NCBI GenBank assembly: GCA_013540595.1
Contig: JABXKE010000002.1
Span: forward strand, 1,200,001 to 1,264,000
DNA from: Pyrodictium sp.
GTDB lineage: Archaea; Thermoproteota; Thermoprotei_A; Sulfolobales; Pyrodictiaceae
Length of the DNA: 64,000 nt
Direction of reading: 5' to 3'
In this document: positions 47,636 to 56,991 of the stretch, in pieces
How the letters are laid out: each line of letters opens with the position of its first letter
Numbering within the stretch: position 1 is the first letter of the stretch
Translations under genes and position numbers: made by a program
The notes under the pieces: model-generated
The model's database searches: none
Told to the model about the DNA's origin: nothing
What the model saw: the letters and a program-made list of their open reading frames with translations, nothing else

Positions 47636-48475
47636 ATGCCTGTCTCTGTGATTTCACGCTTACTTAACGTCTTAGGCTTCAATAGTAGTAGCCAACAGGA
47701 GGATCTAGGGGAGAAGATAGAGCATACAATAATAAAGTTAGAGATAATAGAGGACCGCGTGGCAGAGCTTAGGTACAGGTTTGAGCAGAGGAGCCGTGAA
47801 CTATTCGAGAAGATAATAACACTACTACGCCGTGGCGAGAGGAGCCGCGCAACCATATACGCTGGCGAGGTCAGCCAGATCAAGAACATTCTCAAGATGA
47901 TAGTGGCTATTGAGAACCTTATACTGATGACTAAAGAGAGGCTAAAGACTGTAAGGGACACACGTGAGCTAAGTAGAGTACTAATGGCGTTTGGAACAGC
48001 ACTAGAGGGCGTTAAAGACCAGATAGTGGCAGTGTACCCCAACCTAAACCTAGCATTTGACGAGATCTCAAGGAGTGCCAGGAGCCTAATAATAGAGACC
48101 AGTGTTGAGGCTGTAGGCGAGCTTGACCCAGCAGTAGTAAGCAATGAGGCCATGAAGATACTAGATGAAGCGCTGAAGAAGGCTGAGGAGAAGATAAAGG
48201 AGGAGTTCCCAGAGCCGCCAGTAGCACCGGTAATTTCAACAAAGACTCTAAGGGAGCCTGTAGCAATACCCATTGGTACTCCAAGGGGGACGGTGTCGCA
48301 TCAGAAGCCTACATCTACAATAGAAGAGGTCGAGAAACTAGTATTAGACTATATACGTGAGCACAATGGTTACCTTGACATAAGGGACTTCACAGCAAGG
48401 TACAACGTTGATAAGAGCACTGTGCTACAAGCACTCTATAGGCTTGCAGAAAAGGGCCTGGTAGCCATACAGTGA
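47636..48475 (+). CDS. cdvB: CdvB (ESCRT-III homologue)
   Basis: ESCRT-III protein of the archaeal Cdv division machinery. It forms filaments at the division site, is recruited to membranes by CdvA, and is remodelled by the CdvC/Vps4 ATPase. Residues about 1-170 form the helical Snf7-like core, and a Pro-rich linker (PEPPVAPV) may hold the MIM2 motif. A C-terminal winged helix (about 225-278) with YLDIRDFTARYNVDKSTVLQ binds CdvA. I chose ATG 47636 because GGAGGGGTG lies 7 bases upstream; the frame opens at 47582. cdvA is 14 kb away and no cdvC is in the window. Confidence 0.88.
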   Translation: MPVSVISRLLNVLGFNSSSQQEDLGEKIEHTIIKLEIIEDRVAELRYRFEQRSRELFEKIITLLRRGERSRATIYAGEVSQIKNILKMIVAIENLILMTKERLKTVRDTRELSRVLMAFGTALEGVKDQIVAVYPNLNLAFDEISRSARSLIIETSVEAVGELDPAVVSNEAMKILDEALKKAEEKIKEEFPEPPVAPVISTKTLREPVAIPIGTPRGTVSHQKPTSTIEEVEKLVLDYIREHNGYLDIRDFTARYNVDKSTVLQALYRLAEKGLVAIQ

Positions 48476-48662
48476 ACAATAGTATAGGCTACTACAACAC
48501 AATACAACCATGACACTTCAACTCATGGTTTTAAGCTTAGCCTCCCGCATTCACGTATGCTATTCTCTCCAACAATCAATCATAATGAATCCTTTGCATC
48601 CCTACTCTTCTAACGCTAAAACCGGGATCTGCACAGTACTCGGCTTTGGGTCTTGCTGAGCC

Positions 48663-49862
48663 ATGATTGAATGGATGGAGTATACTATTAAGCCAAGTAG
48701 CTACATTAGTGGGCTCTGCTACTCTGTATTCCGACTAGAGCCTTTTACCACGTGTAGTTATGCTTGTATGTACTGTTACGCTAGATGGTATCGTGGCGGC
48801 CCTGGGGCTCCAAGAGTGAAACGTGGATGGCTACGGCTTGTCGAGAAGCTGTTTAGGAAGGCTTCTATGGTTGAGCCTAGGCCGTGGTTTAGGCTTTCAA
48901 CACTCTCGGACCCCCTACAAGAGAGCCATAAGGGACTACTGTTCCGTGCTACTCTAAGGGTTCTTCAGCTAGCCGAGAGGTACCATGTTCCCATCGTGCT
49001 TAACACAAAGAACTCTGCTATCGCGAACCCCGAAGTGCTAGGCTTGCTGGGCAGCCTAGCAGATCGTGGCCTCATCGTTGTACAGGTGACGCTTACCCCC
49101 TCAGGGTTTGATAGGCTAGTAGAGCCTAGAGCGCCACCAGTCTACTCGAGACTCGAAGCATTGAAGCAACTTTTGAGGTACGACATCCCGGTTGTTGCGC
49201 GAGTTCAGCCACTACTGCCAGGGCTTGAAGAGTGGAGTCTACGGCTTGCACAAGACGCACTGGCAAGAGGGGCGTGGGCCCTTATCGGGGAGAGCCTACG
49301 TGAGACAAGGAGAGGACTTGAGGCTCTATACAAGACTATGGGATTAGACTACAACGCCTTCAGTTGGGAGCCCTACCAGCTACGTGAAGAGACAGGACGT
49401 GAACCATTATACCACCCATCACGCGACTGGAGAGACACTATACACATGAGTCTCAAGGGCATAACACAGAGCTATGCCGCCCATTATTCGCCGTGCAAAG
49501 ACGGGTGGTTATACATCTATGCCCCCGCGTGGAGGCCAGGAAAGGACTCTTGTGGGTTATGGTTAGCCGGAACAGCTGAGAAGGGCGGGTCACCGCCACT
49601 GTATAGACCTACGTTACACGAGTACGCGTACTACCTACACGTACTAGGCGGTAGAGGCGGCTGGGAAGGGTTTGTTGAGTGGTGCCAAAACGAGCTCGCC
49701 GACAAGGGCTATGTTTGTGGTCAACAACTAGAAAAGCTGCCCTCATGGCTAAGGAAACCCTTAAGACTACATGAGAGAAGGCTTAGGAAACTAGTTGAGA
49801 GAAGTGAATGGATTAAAATTGTTGGCATCAATAGTAGTGGCTTACATTATCGAAATGAATAG
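48663..49862 (+). CDS. Radical SAM protein, spore-photoproduct-lyase-like family
   Basis: 399 residues. The radical SAM cluster motif is CSYACMYCYARW (about residue 30), preceded by YISGLCYSVFRLEPF. This matches the SPL/Rv2578c-type radical SAM family, whose archaeal members are uncharacterised; true photoproduct repair is unlikely at vent temperatures in darkness. The C-terminus is basic. ATG 48663. Monocistronic. Confidence 0.75.
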   Translation: MIEWMEYTIKPSSYISGLCYSVFRLEPFTTCSYACMYCYARWYRGGPGAPRVKRGWLRLVEKLFRKASMVEPRPWFRLSTLSDPLQESHKGLLFRATLRVLQLAERYHVPIVLNTKNSAIANPEVLGLLGSLADRGLIVVQVTLTPSGFDRLVEPRAPPVYSRLEALKQLLRYDIPVVARVQPLLPGLEEWSLRLAQDALARGAWALIGESLRETRRGLEALYKTMGLDYNAFSWEPYQLREETGREPLYHPSRDWRDTIHMSLKGITQSYAAHYSPCKDGWLYIYAPAWRPGKDSCGLWLAGTAEKGGSPPLYRPTLHEYAYYLHVLGGRGGWEGFVEWCQNELADKGYVCGQQLEKLPSWLRKPLRLHERRLRKLVERSEWIKIVGINSSGLHYRNE

Positions 49863-49970
49863 TTAACTAGGCCCCAATAAAATGAAGATCTTCAACTACA
49901 AAAATTCTATGTCATCACTGTGAACACTACAAGTCGAGCCCTGCTCTGCTAGAACAAGACTTTTTTATTC

Positions 49971-49978
49971 CGGTAAAA
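49971..49978 (+). promoter_or_regulatory. Putative TATA box for the thioredoxin-like gene
   Basis: TTTTTTAT lies about 51 bases before the ATG at 50029. It could also act as a T-rich stop for the upstream gene. Confidence 0.35.
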
Positions 49979-50028
49979 CCCTATTTAGGGCTTTTCTTTG
50001 AGGCTGTGTTATATGCGGGGTTATAGGT

Positions 50029-50580
50029 ATGCCTGGAGACAAAGAGCTTGAGCGGCTGATTGATGCGCTTGTGAAGAAGCTTATTGGGCATAGTAGAGAC
50101 GAGGAGAAGGCGCCGATAGTGGAGGCTGAGCCGGGTAAGGAGTTTAAGGTTATTGATTCTTCTTCCCCTCACGGTGTTTACGTCTATAATAAAGAGAAGA
50201 AAGCGTGGGTGCTGACTAAGACGAGTGGTGGCCCATTCAAGCCTGAGAAGGATGGGTTGTATGTTGTGTATTTTGGTAATACTCGTTGCCCAGCTTGTAA
50301 GGCTTATGACACGATATGGTATCCTTATGTTGAGCTTCTTGGGTGGAAGCTTGAGGGTGTCGAGTTTGTTGTAGTGTTGTGTGAGTGGTTTACACACAAG
50401 TGCTTCTCTGAGGCTGCTAGGAGTAGTTTCAAGGAGTATAACGTGAAAGCCTCTCCAACAACACTATTCATGTGCTTGAAGAATGGTGAGAAGGTGTTTG
50501 AGGAGAGGGTTGAGGGTGTTAAGGACATGAAGTTTTTGGCCTCGAAAATAGAAGAGTTGAGGGGGAAGTGCAAGCAGTAG
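50029..50580 (+). CDS. Thioredoxin-fold protein
   Basis: 183 residues. A thioredoxin domain begins near 80 with VVYFGNTRCPACKAYDTIW, giving a CPAC active site, and continues with the cis-Pro strand VKASPTTLFMCLKNGE. The N-terminal 70 residues are charged. Four further cysteines (VVLCEW, HKCFSE and others) may form extra disulphides. No signal peptide, so a cytoplasmic disulphide oxidoreductase is likely. Start ATG 50029. Confidence 0.85.
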   Translation: MPGDKELERLIDALVKKLIGHSRDEEKAPIVEAEPGKEFKVIDSSSPHGVYVYNKEKKAWVLTKTSGGPFKPEKDGLYVVYFGNTRCPACKAYDTIWYPYVELLGWKLEGVEFVVVLCEWFTHKCFSEAARSSFKEYNVKASPTTLFMCLKNGEKVFEERVEGVKDMKFLASKIEELRGKCKQ

Positions 50581-50608
50581 AGAGCTCCTCTCATTTCTTC
50601 AATGCTTC

Positions 50609-52156
50609 TTATTTGCTGAGTACTTCCTCTATCTTGTCTGGCAAACGTGTATACTTCCATTCTAGGTATTCTACTAGTGCTGTTGGGTCTAGTTCTCTTC
50701 CTGTAACCCTGCTGACTAGCTCTTTTGGTGGGTATGTCTTGCCCCACACGTGTATTTTCTCGCGGAGCCATTCTCGGATGTCTCTGAGTCTTAGCGATGT
50801 GATTAGTTCTGAGCCTGGGCCACCCATAGTCTTCCAGATCATTGCTGCTACTACGTTTCCTAGAGTGTATGTTGGGAAATAGCCTATGCTGCCATGGCTC
50901 CAGTGTATGTCTTGGAGCACGCCTTCGGCGTCGTTTCTCGGCTTTACACCTAGTAGTTTCTCCATGTACTGATTCCATGTCTCTGGGACTTCGTCCACGC
51001 TGAGGCTTTCCTCTATTAGCTTCTTCTCTATGTCAAAGCGGAGGTATATGTGTAGATTGTATGTCACCTCGTCTGCGTCAACTCTTATTAGGCTTGGCCG
51101 TACAGTGTTAACGTATCTGTATAGGTCTACGACATCTACATCCTTGGTTAGTCCCACGGTTTCGTCAAGCATCTTCTTTAGTGTTGGTGTGAACCATGGG
51201 CTACGCCCTATGATGTTCTCCCAGAATCTTGACTGGCTCTCGTGCACACCTAAGCTAGCTCCGCCAGCTAGTGGTGTCTGGTCTAGGCGGGGATCCTGCT
51301 GGAGTTCGTAGAGTGCGTGGCCGTACTCGTGCATAGTTGAGTATACTACTCTTTTGATGTCATAGCCTTCGTATCTCACTGTTATACGTACATCGTAGAC
51401 ACCCATGTCTATTGTGAATGGGTGTGGTGACTCGTCAAACCTACCACGACTCCATGGCCACTCGAGGTGGTCAAGAATTGTCTCGACCAGTTTTTGCGCT
51501 TTGGCTTTCTCGTACCACGCCTCTTCTAGGGGGTGCTTCTGGGGGTAGAATTCGTCACTCATGATTTTCTCTAGTATTCTCTTTGTCTCAGGTACAAGTA
51601 CCGAGAACATTCTCTCTACGTCTCTTGTGCGCAGCCCCTCCTCGTAGAGGTCTAGTAGGGCGTCATAGGGGTGTTCTTCGTAGCCTAGCTTCTCTGCTAT
51701 AGCTCTTTCGATTTCCACTATCTGCTCCAAGTAGGGCTTGAACAGGGCGAAGTTAGATTCTTTCTTGGCTTTAGCCCATACAACTGTAGCCTCGCTTGTG
51801 ACTCTAGCTTTTCTGCGTACTAGGTCTTCTGGAATTGAGCGTGCTATCCTGACACGCCTAGCTACAACGCGTACTAAGCCACGCTCATAATCATTCATCT
51901 CGTCAAGATGTTTTTCTGCCTCTTCAACAAGCCGTGCTAGTTCATCGCTTCGCTCGATACGGTGCACCTCTGCAGAAAGCTCCTCAATAGCTATAGAGCG
52001 GTCTTTCACGCCTTCGCGGGGCATGTAGGTCTCTAGATCCCAGTGCATGAGGGCTAGTGCGTGGTTTAAAGCCCAGTGATAGCGGAGGAATCTTACTATC
52101 CTCCTTGCAGCTTCATGCCGTATAACCTCTGTCCAGGGCTCAGAACTGCTCAACAC
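50609..52156 (-). CDS. M32 family carboxypeptidase (Taq-like)
   Basis: Zinc-dependent C-terminal exopeptidase. The HExxH motif is STMHEYGHALYELQ (about residue 273), and the family motif HESQSRFWENIIGRS follows about 30 residues later and supplies the third ligand. The N-terminal segment ALALMHWDLETYMPREGV is typical. 515 residues is full length. It fits a peptide-fermenting lifestyle. Converges on the thioredoxin-like gene with a 28-bp gap. Confidence 0.95.
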   Translation of the reverse strand: MLSSSEPWTEVIRHEAARRIVRFLRYHWALNHALALMHWDLETYMPREGVKDRSIAIEELSAEVHRIERSDELARLVEEAEKHLDEMNDYERGLVRVVARRVRIARSIPEDLVRRKARVTSEATVVWAKAKKESNFALFKPYLEQIVEIERAIAEKLGYEEHPYDALLDLYEEGLRTRDVERMFSVLVPETKRILEKIMSDEFYPQKHPLEEAWYEKAKAQKLVETILDHLEWPWSRGRFDESPHPFTIDMGVYDVRITVRYEGYDIKRVVYSTMHEYGHALYELQQDPRLDQTPLAGGASLGVHESQSRFWENIIGRSPWFTPTLKKMLDETVGLTKDVDVVDLYRYVNTVRPSLIRVDADEVTYNLHIYLRFDIEKKLIEESLSVDEVPETWNQYMEKLLGVKPRNDAEGVLQDIHWSHGSIGYFPTYTLGNVVAAMIWKTMGGPGSELITSLRLRDIREWLREKIHVWGKTYPPKELVSRVTGRELDPTALVEYLEWKYTRLPDKIEEVLSK

Positions 52157-52311
52157 ACGGACACCCAGGTGCTCTGGTCTTAGCCTACTATGCTTGCTGT
52201 GGAATGCTAGGCTTTATTCTCAGTTGCAGGTTTGGCCTTTACAGCTAGCCTTCTAACATATTAACCTAGCAGGCTACACGTGTAGTTTCGAGAGAGGCCA
52301 GCTACGGTGGC

Positions 52312-53700
52312 ATGGTCTTGGCTAAGAAGGCTCACATATTATTGGCTGCAATTCTCGTAGCCGTATTATCTCTAGCTGCTACATACTATCTTCTCCACGA
52401 AAAGAAGGCTAGTGGAGGCGCTGCCGCTACTCCTACTGGGTTAGTTGGTCTTGAAGCTTGTGGGAAAGGGCCTGCATTAGCAGTAGTGTATGAACCTGGT
52501 CAGGAGAGGCTTGCTGAACAACTTGTTAAGTTGCTACGTAGCCAGCTTGCCTCAGATTTGCCCAAGGACACCAAGTACTGTAGCGTCTCAGCTGACACGC
52601 TTCAAACCAAGCTCCGCGTCCTACCAGCAATACTGATAAGAGCAGATAATGTCAGTGAACGCCTAGCAAAGATTATCGACTACAACATTAGTATTAAGGG
52701 CTTCCACCCAGTAAGATATGACGTAGTCTCAGTTTTTGCCTACCAGGTAGCCATAAATACTGCCTTGCCAACGCCGACATACAATGTCGAAGCTACTCTC
52801 GTAGTTGTTCAGGGCTCAATCCCAGAGGCTAGAGTGGACGTGGAAAAACTGAAGGAGAACAAGAGAGTTATGGATATGCTTGCTGCCCTCTTTGCAGCAA
52901 AAATAACAGATGTAAAAGAGGTGAGTATTGAGGAAGCAGAGGCTATGGGGATAAATCTTGATGTGAGACCCATGGTTGTAGCTTATAGCCAAGAAGACCT
53001 TACTCAGGGCACAGAGAGCATTGTACGCCTCACAGACAACTATTACGGTCTAGAGAACGCGGACCTCAGGAAAACCATACTCTACGTCTTCACTAGCCAG
53101 GGTCTCACAAGGGCTTTCGAAATGCTTAATGGCGTTATAAACGTTAGTGGTCATCCCTCAATGGGTAGCGGCCCAGTACACATCGTCGTATTCGAGGACT
53201 TCGCATGCCCGTACTGTGCAAGGTTCTACCGTGAAGTAATGCCCGAGATTAATAAGATGGTTAGCGATGGCAAAGTAACATTACACATAATGGACTTAAT
53301 AGTTCATAAAGAAGTTGAGAAGCTCCACACACTACTCTACTGCTACTACAATAAGACTGGTAACGGAGAAGCATACCTAGACTATGCAAAGAAGGTTTAT
53401 ACATGGTTTGAGAAGCTTATGAGTGAATACCAGCAGACTGGCAACGCCTCACTCTTAACCTCGGGATTCGAGGAGCTGGCGAAACAGCTAGAACAAGAGC
53501 TCGGAATGAAGTATAGCGAATGTGAATGGGCCAAACAAGTGGTCGAGGAGAGTACACAAGAGGCTCTCTCAAGGGGTTTGACTGGGACGCCAAGCTTCGT
53601 GATATGGCGTGAAGGCGGCAACATAGCATACTACGTGATAGGCTTCAGGGATGCAGACCTCTTCAAAGCAATAGTTGCTAGTCTACTTGAGCAGCAGTAA
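52312..53700 (+). CDS. Membrane-anchored DsbA-like thioredoxin-fold protein
   Basis: 462 residues with an N-terminal membrane anchor (HILLAAILVAVLSLAATYYL), a domain of unknown type (about 45-270) and a C-terminal DsbA-like domain whose active site is VFEDFACPYCARFYREVM (about 300), with cis-Pro in LTGTPSFVIW. Likely an extracytoplasmic disulphide oxidoreductase. It could support folding of secreted proteins or cytochrome c maturation, given ccm genes nearby; that link is inference. Confidence 0.8.
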   Translation: MVLAKKAHILLAAILVAVLSLAATYYLLHEKKASGGAAATPTGLVGLEACGKGPALAVVYEPGQERLAEQLVKLLRSQLASDLPKDTKYCSVSADTLQTKLRVLPAILIRADNVSERLAKIIDYNISIKGFHPVRYDVVSVFAYQVAINTALPTPTYNVEATLVVVQGSIPEARVDVEKLKENKRVMDMLAALFAAKITDVKEVSIEEAEAMGINLDVRPMVVAYSQEDLTQGTESIVRLTDNYYGLENADLRKTILYVFTSQGLTRAFEMLNGVINVSGHPSMGSGPVHIVVFEDFACPYCARFYREVMPEINKMVSDGKVTLHIMDLIVHKEVEKLHTLLYCYYNKTGNGEAYLDYAKKVYTWFEKLMSEYQQTGNASLLTSGFEELAKQLEQELGMKYSECEWAKQVVEESTQEALSRGLTGTPSFVIWREGGNIAYYVIGFRDADLFKAIVASLLEQQ

Positions 53701-53917
53701 TTGACTACAGGTCAGCCATGCCCTGGTGCAGTTTTATTCTATGAGTCTCCCAGTTACAGTACTGTGCCCCTTGTAGAAACGTTATTCTAGTAGTATCGCT
53801 AGAAGCTCTTCTGGAGAAGACCCCTCTTGGTGAGTAGTAGCTTTTTACAGGATCTTCGCCTACATCCGTGTATCTATTAGTATGCTATACTCTTACTCTT
53901 AATGAGGAGTAGATGGT

Positions 53918-54637
53918 ATGGCGAGAGTAAGACGGATAGACGATTACATTAAGAGGCTAGGTGACAGTGTTAGGTCCGGCTCTATTGACATCGACTCATT
54001 AATAAAGAGACTTGTAGAAGAAGCTGTGTCGCAAGCATTGGAGAGACAACGTGGTACTAGTGTACTGGAGTCTAGTGAAGTTGCTATTGAGGATGTTGTT
54101 TTGAGGCTTGAGCAGATTGAGCATAGGCTAGCACAGATTGAAGAGAGGCTCGAGAAGAGGGAGGCTGAGAGAGGAGCAATATTCTCTAGGAGCTTCATGG
54201 AGGAGTTTGCTAAAACTATTGCAGCAGCACTTGCTACTGTGATAAGGGAGTACTGTGCCTCTTCGAGAGAGAAGAAGGCTGAGCAGCAAAGTGATCCGCG
54301 TTGGCTGCGCATGCTTAAAGAGAAGATAAAGGATGCAGGCTTCGTGCTTGCTGATGAGCTCCCCGCTGAGGTTCGGTCTCAACTCGATATAAGTACTCTG
54401 GAGAGTAGGGGCTATATTGTTAGGAGTGTTTCTGGTACACTTCTCATAGTAGATCCACAAGCTCTAAAGGAGTTCACGTCGGCACTATCAAAGCTACGTG
54501 ATGTAAGTGATGAGTTTGAGGCTGAGACTCGTCTAGGGAGGTTTGCTAGGCTATTCCGTGTATTGAGGAGTGAAGGCTACATCTACTATGCCGGCCCGAG
54601 TAAGGGGTGGAGGCTCGCCCTAGACATTGGAGGATAG
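53918..54637 (+). CDS. Coiled-coil protein of unknown function
   Basis: 239 residues. A coiled coil (VLRLEQIEHRLAQIEERLEK, about 60-80) is followed by a helical middle and a C-terminal domain (about 180-239) that looks like a winged helix (LGRFARLFRVLRSEGYIYYAG). It may bind DNA or serve as a chromosome or division accessory factor. Family unknown. ATG 53918; converges on the Nudix gene with a 4-bp gap. Confidence 0.6.
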   Translation: MARVRRIDDYIKRLGDSVRSGSIDIDSLIKRLVEEAVSQALERQRGTSVLESSEVAIEDVVLRLEQIEHRLAQIEERLEKREAERGAIFSRSFMEEFAKTIAAALATVIREYCASSREKKAEQQSDPRWLRMLKEKIKDAGFVLADELPAEVRSQLDISTLESRGYIVRSVSGTLLIVDPQALKEFTSALSKLRDVSDEFEAETRLGRFARLFRVLRSEGYIYYAGPSKGWRLALDIGG

Positions 54638-54641
54638 ACAA

Positions 54642-55178
54642 CTAAGAACACTTGTACCCGAGGCTCTTCGCTACAAGTAATGCTATTATGGTCTTACCAT
54701 CAACTATTTCGCCTCTCCAAACCATGTCAACAGCCTCCTCTACTGGGATCCATATGGTCTCTATGAGTTCGTCCTCCTCTAATCGTTGACCCTTGTATAC
54801 TAGGTCGCCTGCAATGTATACATGTATAAGCTCTGTTGAAACACCCGGGCTTGGATAAAAGCTTGCAACATGACAGAGTTTCCGGGGCTCATACCCTGTC
54901 TCCTCTAGAAGCTCGCGCCTGGCCGCCTCAGCGGGATCTTCGCCTTCCTCCAGTGTACCTGCTGGAACCTCGTACAGCCACTTGTCTATGATAGGCCTAT
55001 ATTGCTTCTCGAGGAGAACCCTCTCATTATCATCCATAGCTACAATAGCCACAGCACCTGGGTGGAGAAGAGTGTCGAATCTTTGTTCTCGACCCTTGAC
55101 TATAGCTATTGTCTGCCCAAAGACGAAGCGTCTACCCCTGCACAGTTCTCTAAACCCTTTCCAGCGAGGCCTCTCCAA
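54642..55178 (-). CDS. Nudix hydrolase (ADP-ribose pyrophosphatase-like)
   Basis: 178 residues with a full Nudix box (GTLEEGEDPAEAARRELLEE then TGYE, about 75-98). The surrounding segments VLLEKQYRPIIDKWLYEVPA and FYPSPGVSTELIHVYIA match ADP-ribose pyrophosphatases, which hydrolyse ADP-ribose to AMP and ribose 5-phosphate. Start TTG 55178. Divergent from tatA. Confidence 0.92.
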   Translation of the reverse strand: MERPRWKGFRELCRGRRFVFGQTIAIVKGREQRFDTLLHPGAVAIVAMDDNERVLLEKQYRPIIDKWLYEVPAGTLEEGEDPAEAARRELLEETGYEPRKLCHVASFYPSPGVSTELIHVYIAGDLVYKGQRLEEDELIETIWIPVEEAVDMVWRGEIVDGKTIIALLVAKSLGYKCS

Positions 55179-55277
55179 GGTGTATCCCGCTTGGCCTAAT
55201 ACGAGTCTTCCTCGGCACTAAAACATGTCATTAAACATAGTGTGTTTCTCATCCTGAAGAGAGGGCGTAGAGAGGAG

Positions 55278-55352
55278 TAGTGGAGGCGGCCGCAAGGCGC
55301 CCTGGCTCATTCAATGCCCGCCGCGGAGACGCCGCGGAGTCACCAGGGCCTA
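55278..55352. other. GC-rich structured intergenic segment
   Basis: GCCCTGG (55299-55305) can pair with CCAGGGC (55343-55349), enclosing a hairpin CCGCGG-AGACG-CCGCGG at 55321-55337. A further GC-rich run precedes the outer stem. It lies in the 316-bp gap between the divergent Nudix and tatA genes. A structured small RNA or a leader element is possible. I do not recognise a known class, and no other feature is seen in the gap. Confidence 0.4.
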
Positions 55353-55494
55353 GTAGTGATTTACTGTACTAGCATATTTCTCTTATGTCTTACTCTTAAG
55401 GTCAAGTATGCATTATTTTATGTATTATTTTTGGGGCAATGTTATTATACTGTGTCTGTGCCCCTCTTTGTTCTGTGGGGGAGGCGGTAAAATA

Positions 55495-55965
55495 ATGGTT
55501 TTTGGGACCTTTCAGGGAATGGAGTGGGTATTAATATTCCTTATAATACTCTTGATATTTGGGCCATCAAAGCTCCCGCAGCTCGCGAGAGGACTGGGGC
55601 AAGCCATCTATGAGTTCAGGAAGGCGAGTCAAGGTTTAACAGAGAGTAAGAGAGAGCAAGAAGGTAAGAGGAGCCTAGAAGGTGTTGACGAGGAGACTCT
55701 GCGCAAGCTGGCTGAGAAGCTTGGAATCAAGGATGCAGACAAAAAGGAGCGTGATGACCTTATACTAGCGCCGAAAAGCCCTGTTATCCAGCCAATAACA
55801 GCCACAGCCACCGCTATGGTGACAGCAAGAATAATAATCGTAGCTATAACTGGGCTAATACCACGCATACCCTGTAACACCCCCTCCTATGAGTGGGAGA
55901 TTATCGTTTTTGTGTTTGTGGGAGTTGTGCCAAAGTATTATAAGAATTTTTCCTGGAAGTTGTAG
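55495..55965 (+). CDS. tatA: Twin-arginine translocase subunit TatA with an altered C-terminus
   Basis: TatA/E pore-forming subunit of the Tat protein export system. The membrane helix MEWVLIFLIILLIFGPSKLP and amphipathic helix ARGLGQAIYEFRKASQG are typical, followed by a charged tail to about residue 91. From 55765 the frame runs through the antisense of a pilin 5' end and reads a hydrophobic tail (ATATAMVTARIIIVAITGLI) before stopping at 55965. A normal TatA would end with the charged tail. ATG 55495 follows a GGGGGAGGCGG site; the frame is open further upstream. No tatC is in the window. Confidence 0.82.
   Translation: MVFGTFQGMEWVLIFLIILLIFGPSKLPQLARGLGQAIYEFRKASQGLTESKREQEGKRSLEGVDEETLRKLAEKLGIKDADKKERDDLILAPKSPVIQPITATATAMVTARIIIVAITGLIPRIPCNTPSYEWEIIVFVFVGVVPKYYKNFSWKL
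55629..55868 (-). pseudogene. Truncated pilin reading into tatA antisense
   Basis: The ATG at 55868 begins MRGISPVIATIIILAV and the assembly helix through GWITGLFGAS. The frame then continues as the antisense of tatA (IRSSRSFLSASL and on), with no pilin globular domain. It has its own promoter-like TTATAATA near 55936-55945 and a strong AGGAGGGGG site at 55884-55892. This looks like a live expression module attached to the wrong 3' sequence. Confidence 0.7.
55765..55883 (-). repeat. 119-bp perfect inverted repeat, left arm (pilin 5' module)
   Basis: Identical, in opposite orientation, to 58019-58137 at every one of 119 positions by direct comparison. It covers the last bases of the leader, the start codon and 32 codons of the pilin assembly helix. 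Confidence 0.93.
55936..55945 (-). promoter_or_regulatory. TATA-like promoter for the left pilin module
   Basis: On the minus strand TTATAATAC lies about 70 bases before the pilin ATG at 55868 and 45-55 bases before a near-perfect Shine-Dalgarno site (AGGAGGGGG). It faces out of the panB-PPS segment. Confidence 0.5.
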
Positions 55966-56035
55966 GAGATAGTGGTGTCACCGTTCATTTTTGGTTTCTG
56001 AGTGGTTTCTGGGGTTATTGGTTTGATGCTAGATA

Positions 56036-56926
56036 TTATTTGTTGTATTTTAATCTAAAATGGTTTCGATGTTCTTTTCCATTCTCAAGCATGTCTATAA
56101 GTTTACCATACTCTCCCTTCTTCATGCCCCAGTACCTTTTCTCGTCTGGGAATACTCCTTCGCGTACTTCTCTAGCGTATTGTTCGACTGCCCCCCGTAT
56201 GGTCTCGGCTAGGTTTGCATATTGCTTAGTGAATGGTGGTGGGTTCGGTGTTAGGCCCAGCGCGTCGTGTACTACTAGTACTTGGCCATCACAGTATGGG
56301 CCGCTACCAATGCATATTGTTGGTATGCTGAGCTTCTCTGTTATCGTCTTGGCTACTTCCCACGCTGTAAACTCTATGACTACGGCAAACGCCCCCTCCT
56401 CCTCTGCTGCAATGGCGTCACGGATAACCTCTAATGCCTCGCTGGCAGTCTTCCCCATTAATCTGTAGCCTCCCAGTAGTTTGTAGCGCTGGGGAGTGAG
56501 TCCAACGTGTGCCATTACTGGTATGCCTGCCCTCCTCAGTGCCCTTATGACGTCTCCATAGCTTTCTCCCCCTCCCTCAATCTTGACAGCATCAGCTCCA
56601 GCTGCAAGCAACTTGCCTGCGTTGTGTACTGCTTCGCTTACTGAGGCCTCGTAGCTCATGAAGGGCATGTCTCCAACAATCATTGCCCGGGGCTCTGCCC
56701 TCGCGACAGCTGCTACGTGGCGAACCATGTCATCCATTGTCACTTGTAGGGTTGAACTATAGCCTAGCAACACCATTCCGAGGCTATCACCAACAAGTAT
56801 AACGTCGACACCAGCCTCATCCACTAGTCTCGCCGTTATAGTGTCATAGGCTGTTATCATCACTATACGCTCCCGCTTCTCCTTTTTCTCCAGGAGCGTC
56901 TTCACGGTAACCCTTTCAGAGGCCAA
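56036..56926 (-). CDS. panB: Ketopantoate hydroxymethyltransferase
   Basis: Transfers a hydroxymethyl group from methylene-tetrahydro(methano)pterin-type cofactors to ketoisovalerate in CoA synthesis. Conserved segments are MITAYDTITARLVDEAGVD, VGDSLGMVLLGYSSTLQVT, VKIEGGG, MAHVGLTPQ and CIGSGPYCDGQVLVVHD. 296 residues, slightly longer than bacterial PanB. The start is TTG 56926. It follows the PPS gene by 66 bp on the same strand, forming a CoA operon enclosed by the pilin inverted repeat. Confidence 0.95.
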   Translation of the reverse strand: MASERVTVKTLLEKKEKRERIVMITAYDTITARLVDEAGVDVILVGDSLGMVLLGYSSTLQVTMDDMVRHVAAVARAEPRAMIVGDMPFMSYEASVSEAVHNAGKLLAAGADAVKIEGGGESYGDVIRALRRAGIPVMAHVGLTPQRYKLLGGYRLMGKTASEALEVIRDAIAAEEEGAFAVVIEFTAWEVAKTITEKLSIPTICIGSGPYCDGQVLVVHDALGLTPNPPPFTKQYANLAETIRGAVEQYAREVREGVFPDEKRYWGMKKGEYGKLIDMLENGKEHRNHFRLKYNK

Positions 56927-56991
56927 GCCCTTTACGCCCCAAGAGCATACTAGGAACCTTATCCAGGCCTAAAACACTAACCCAGCCCTTG

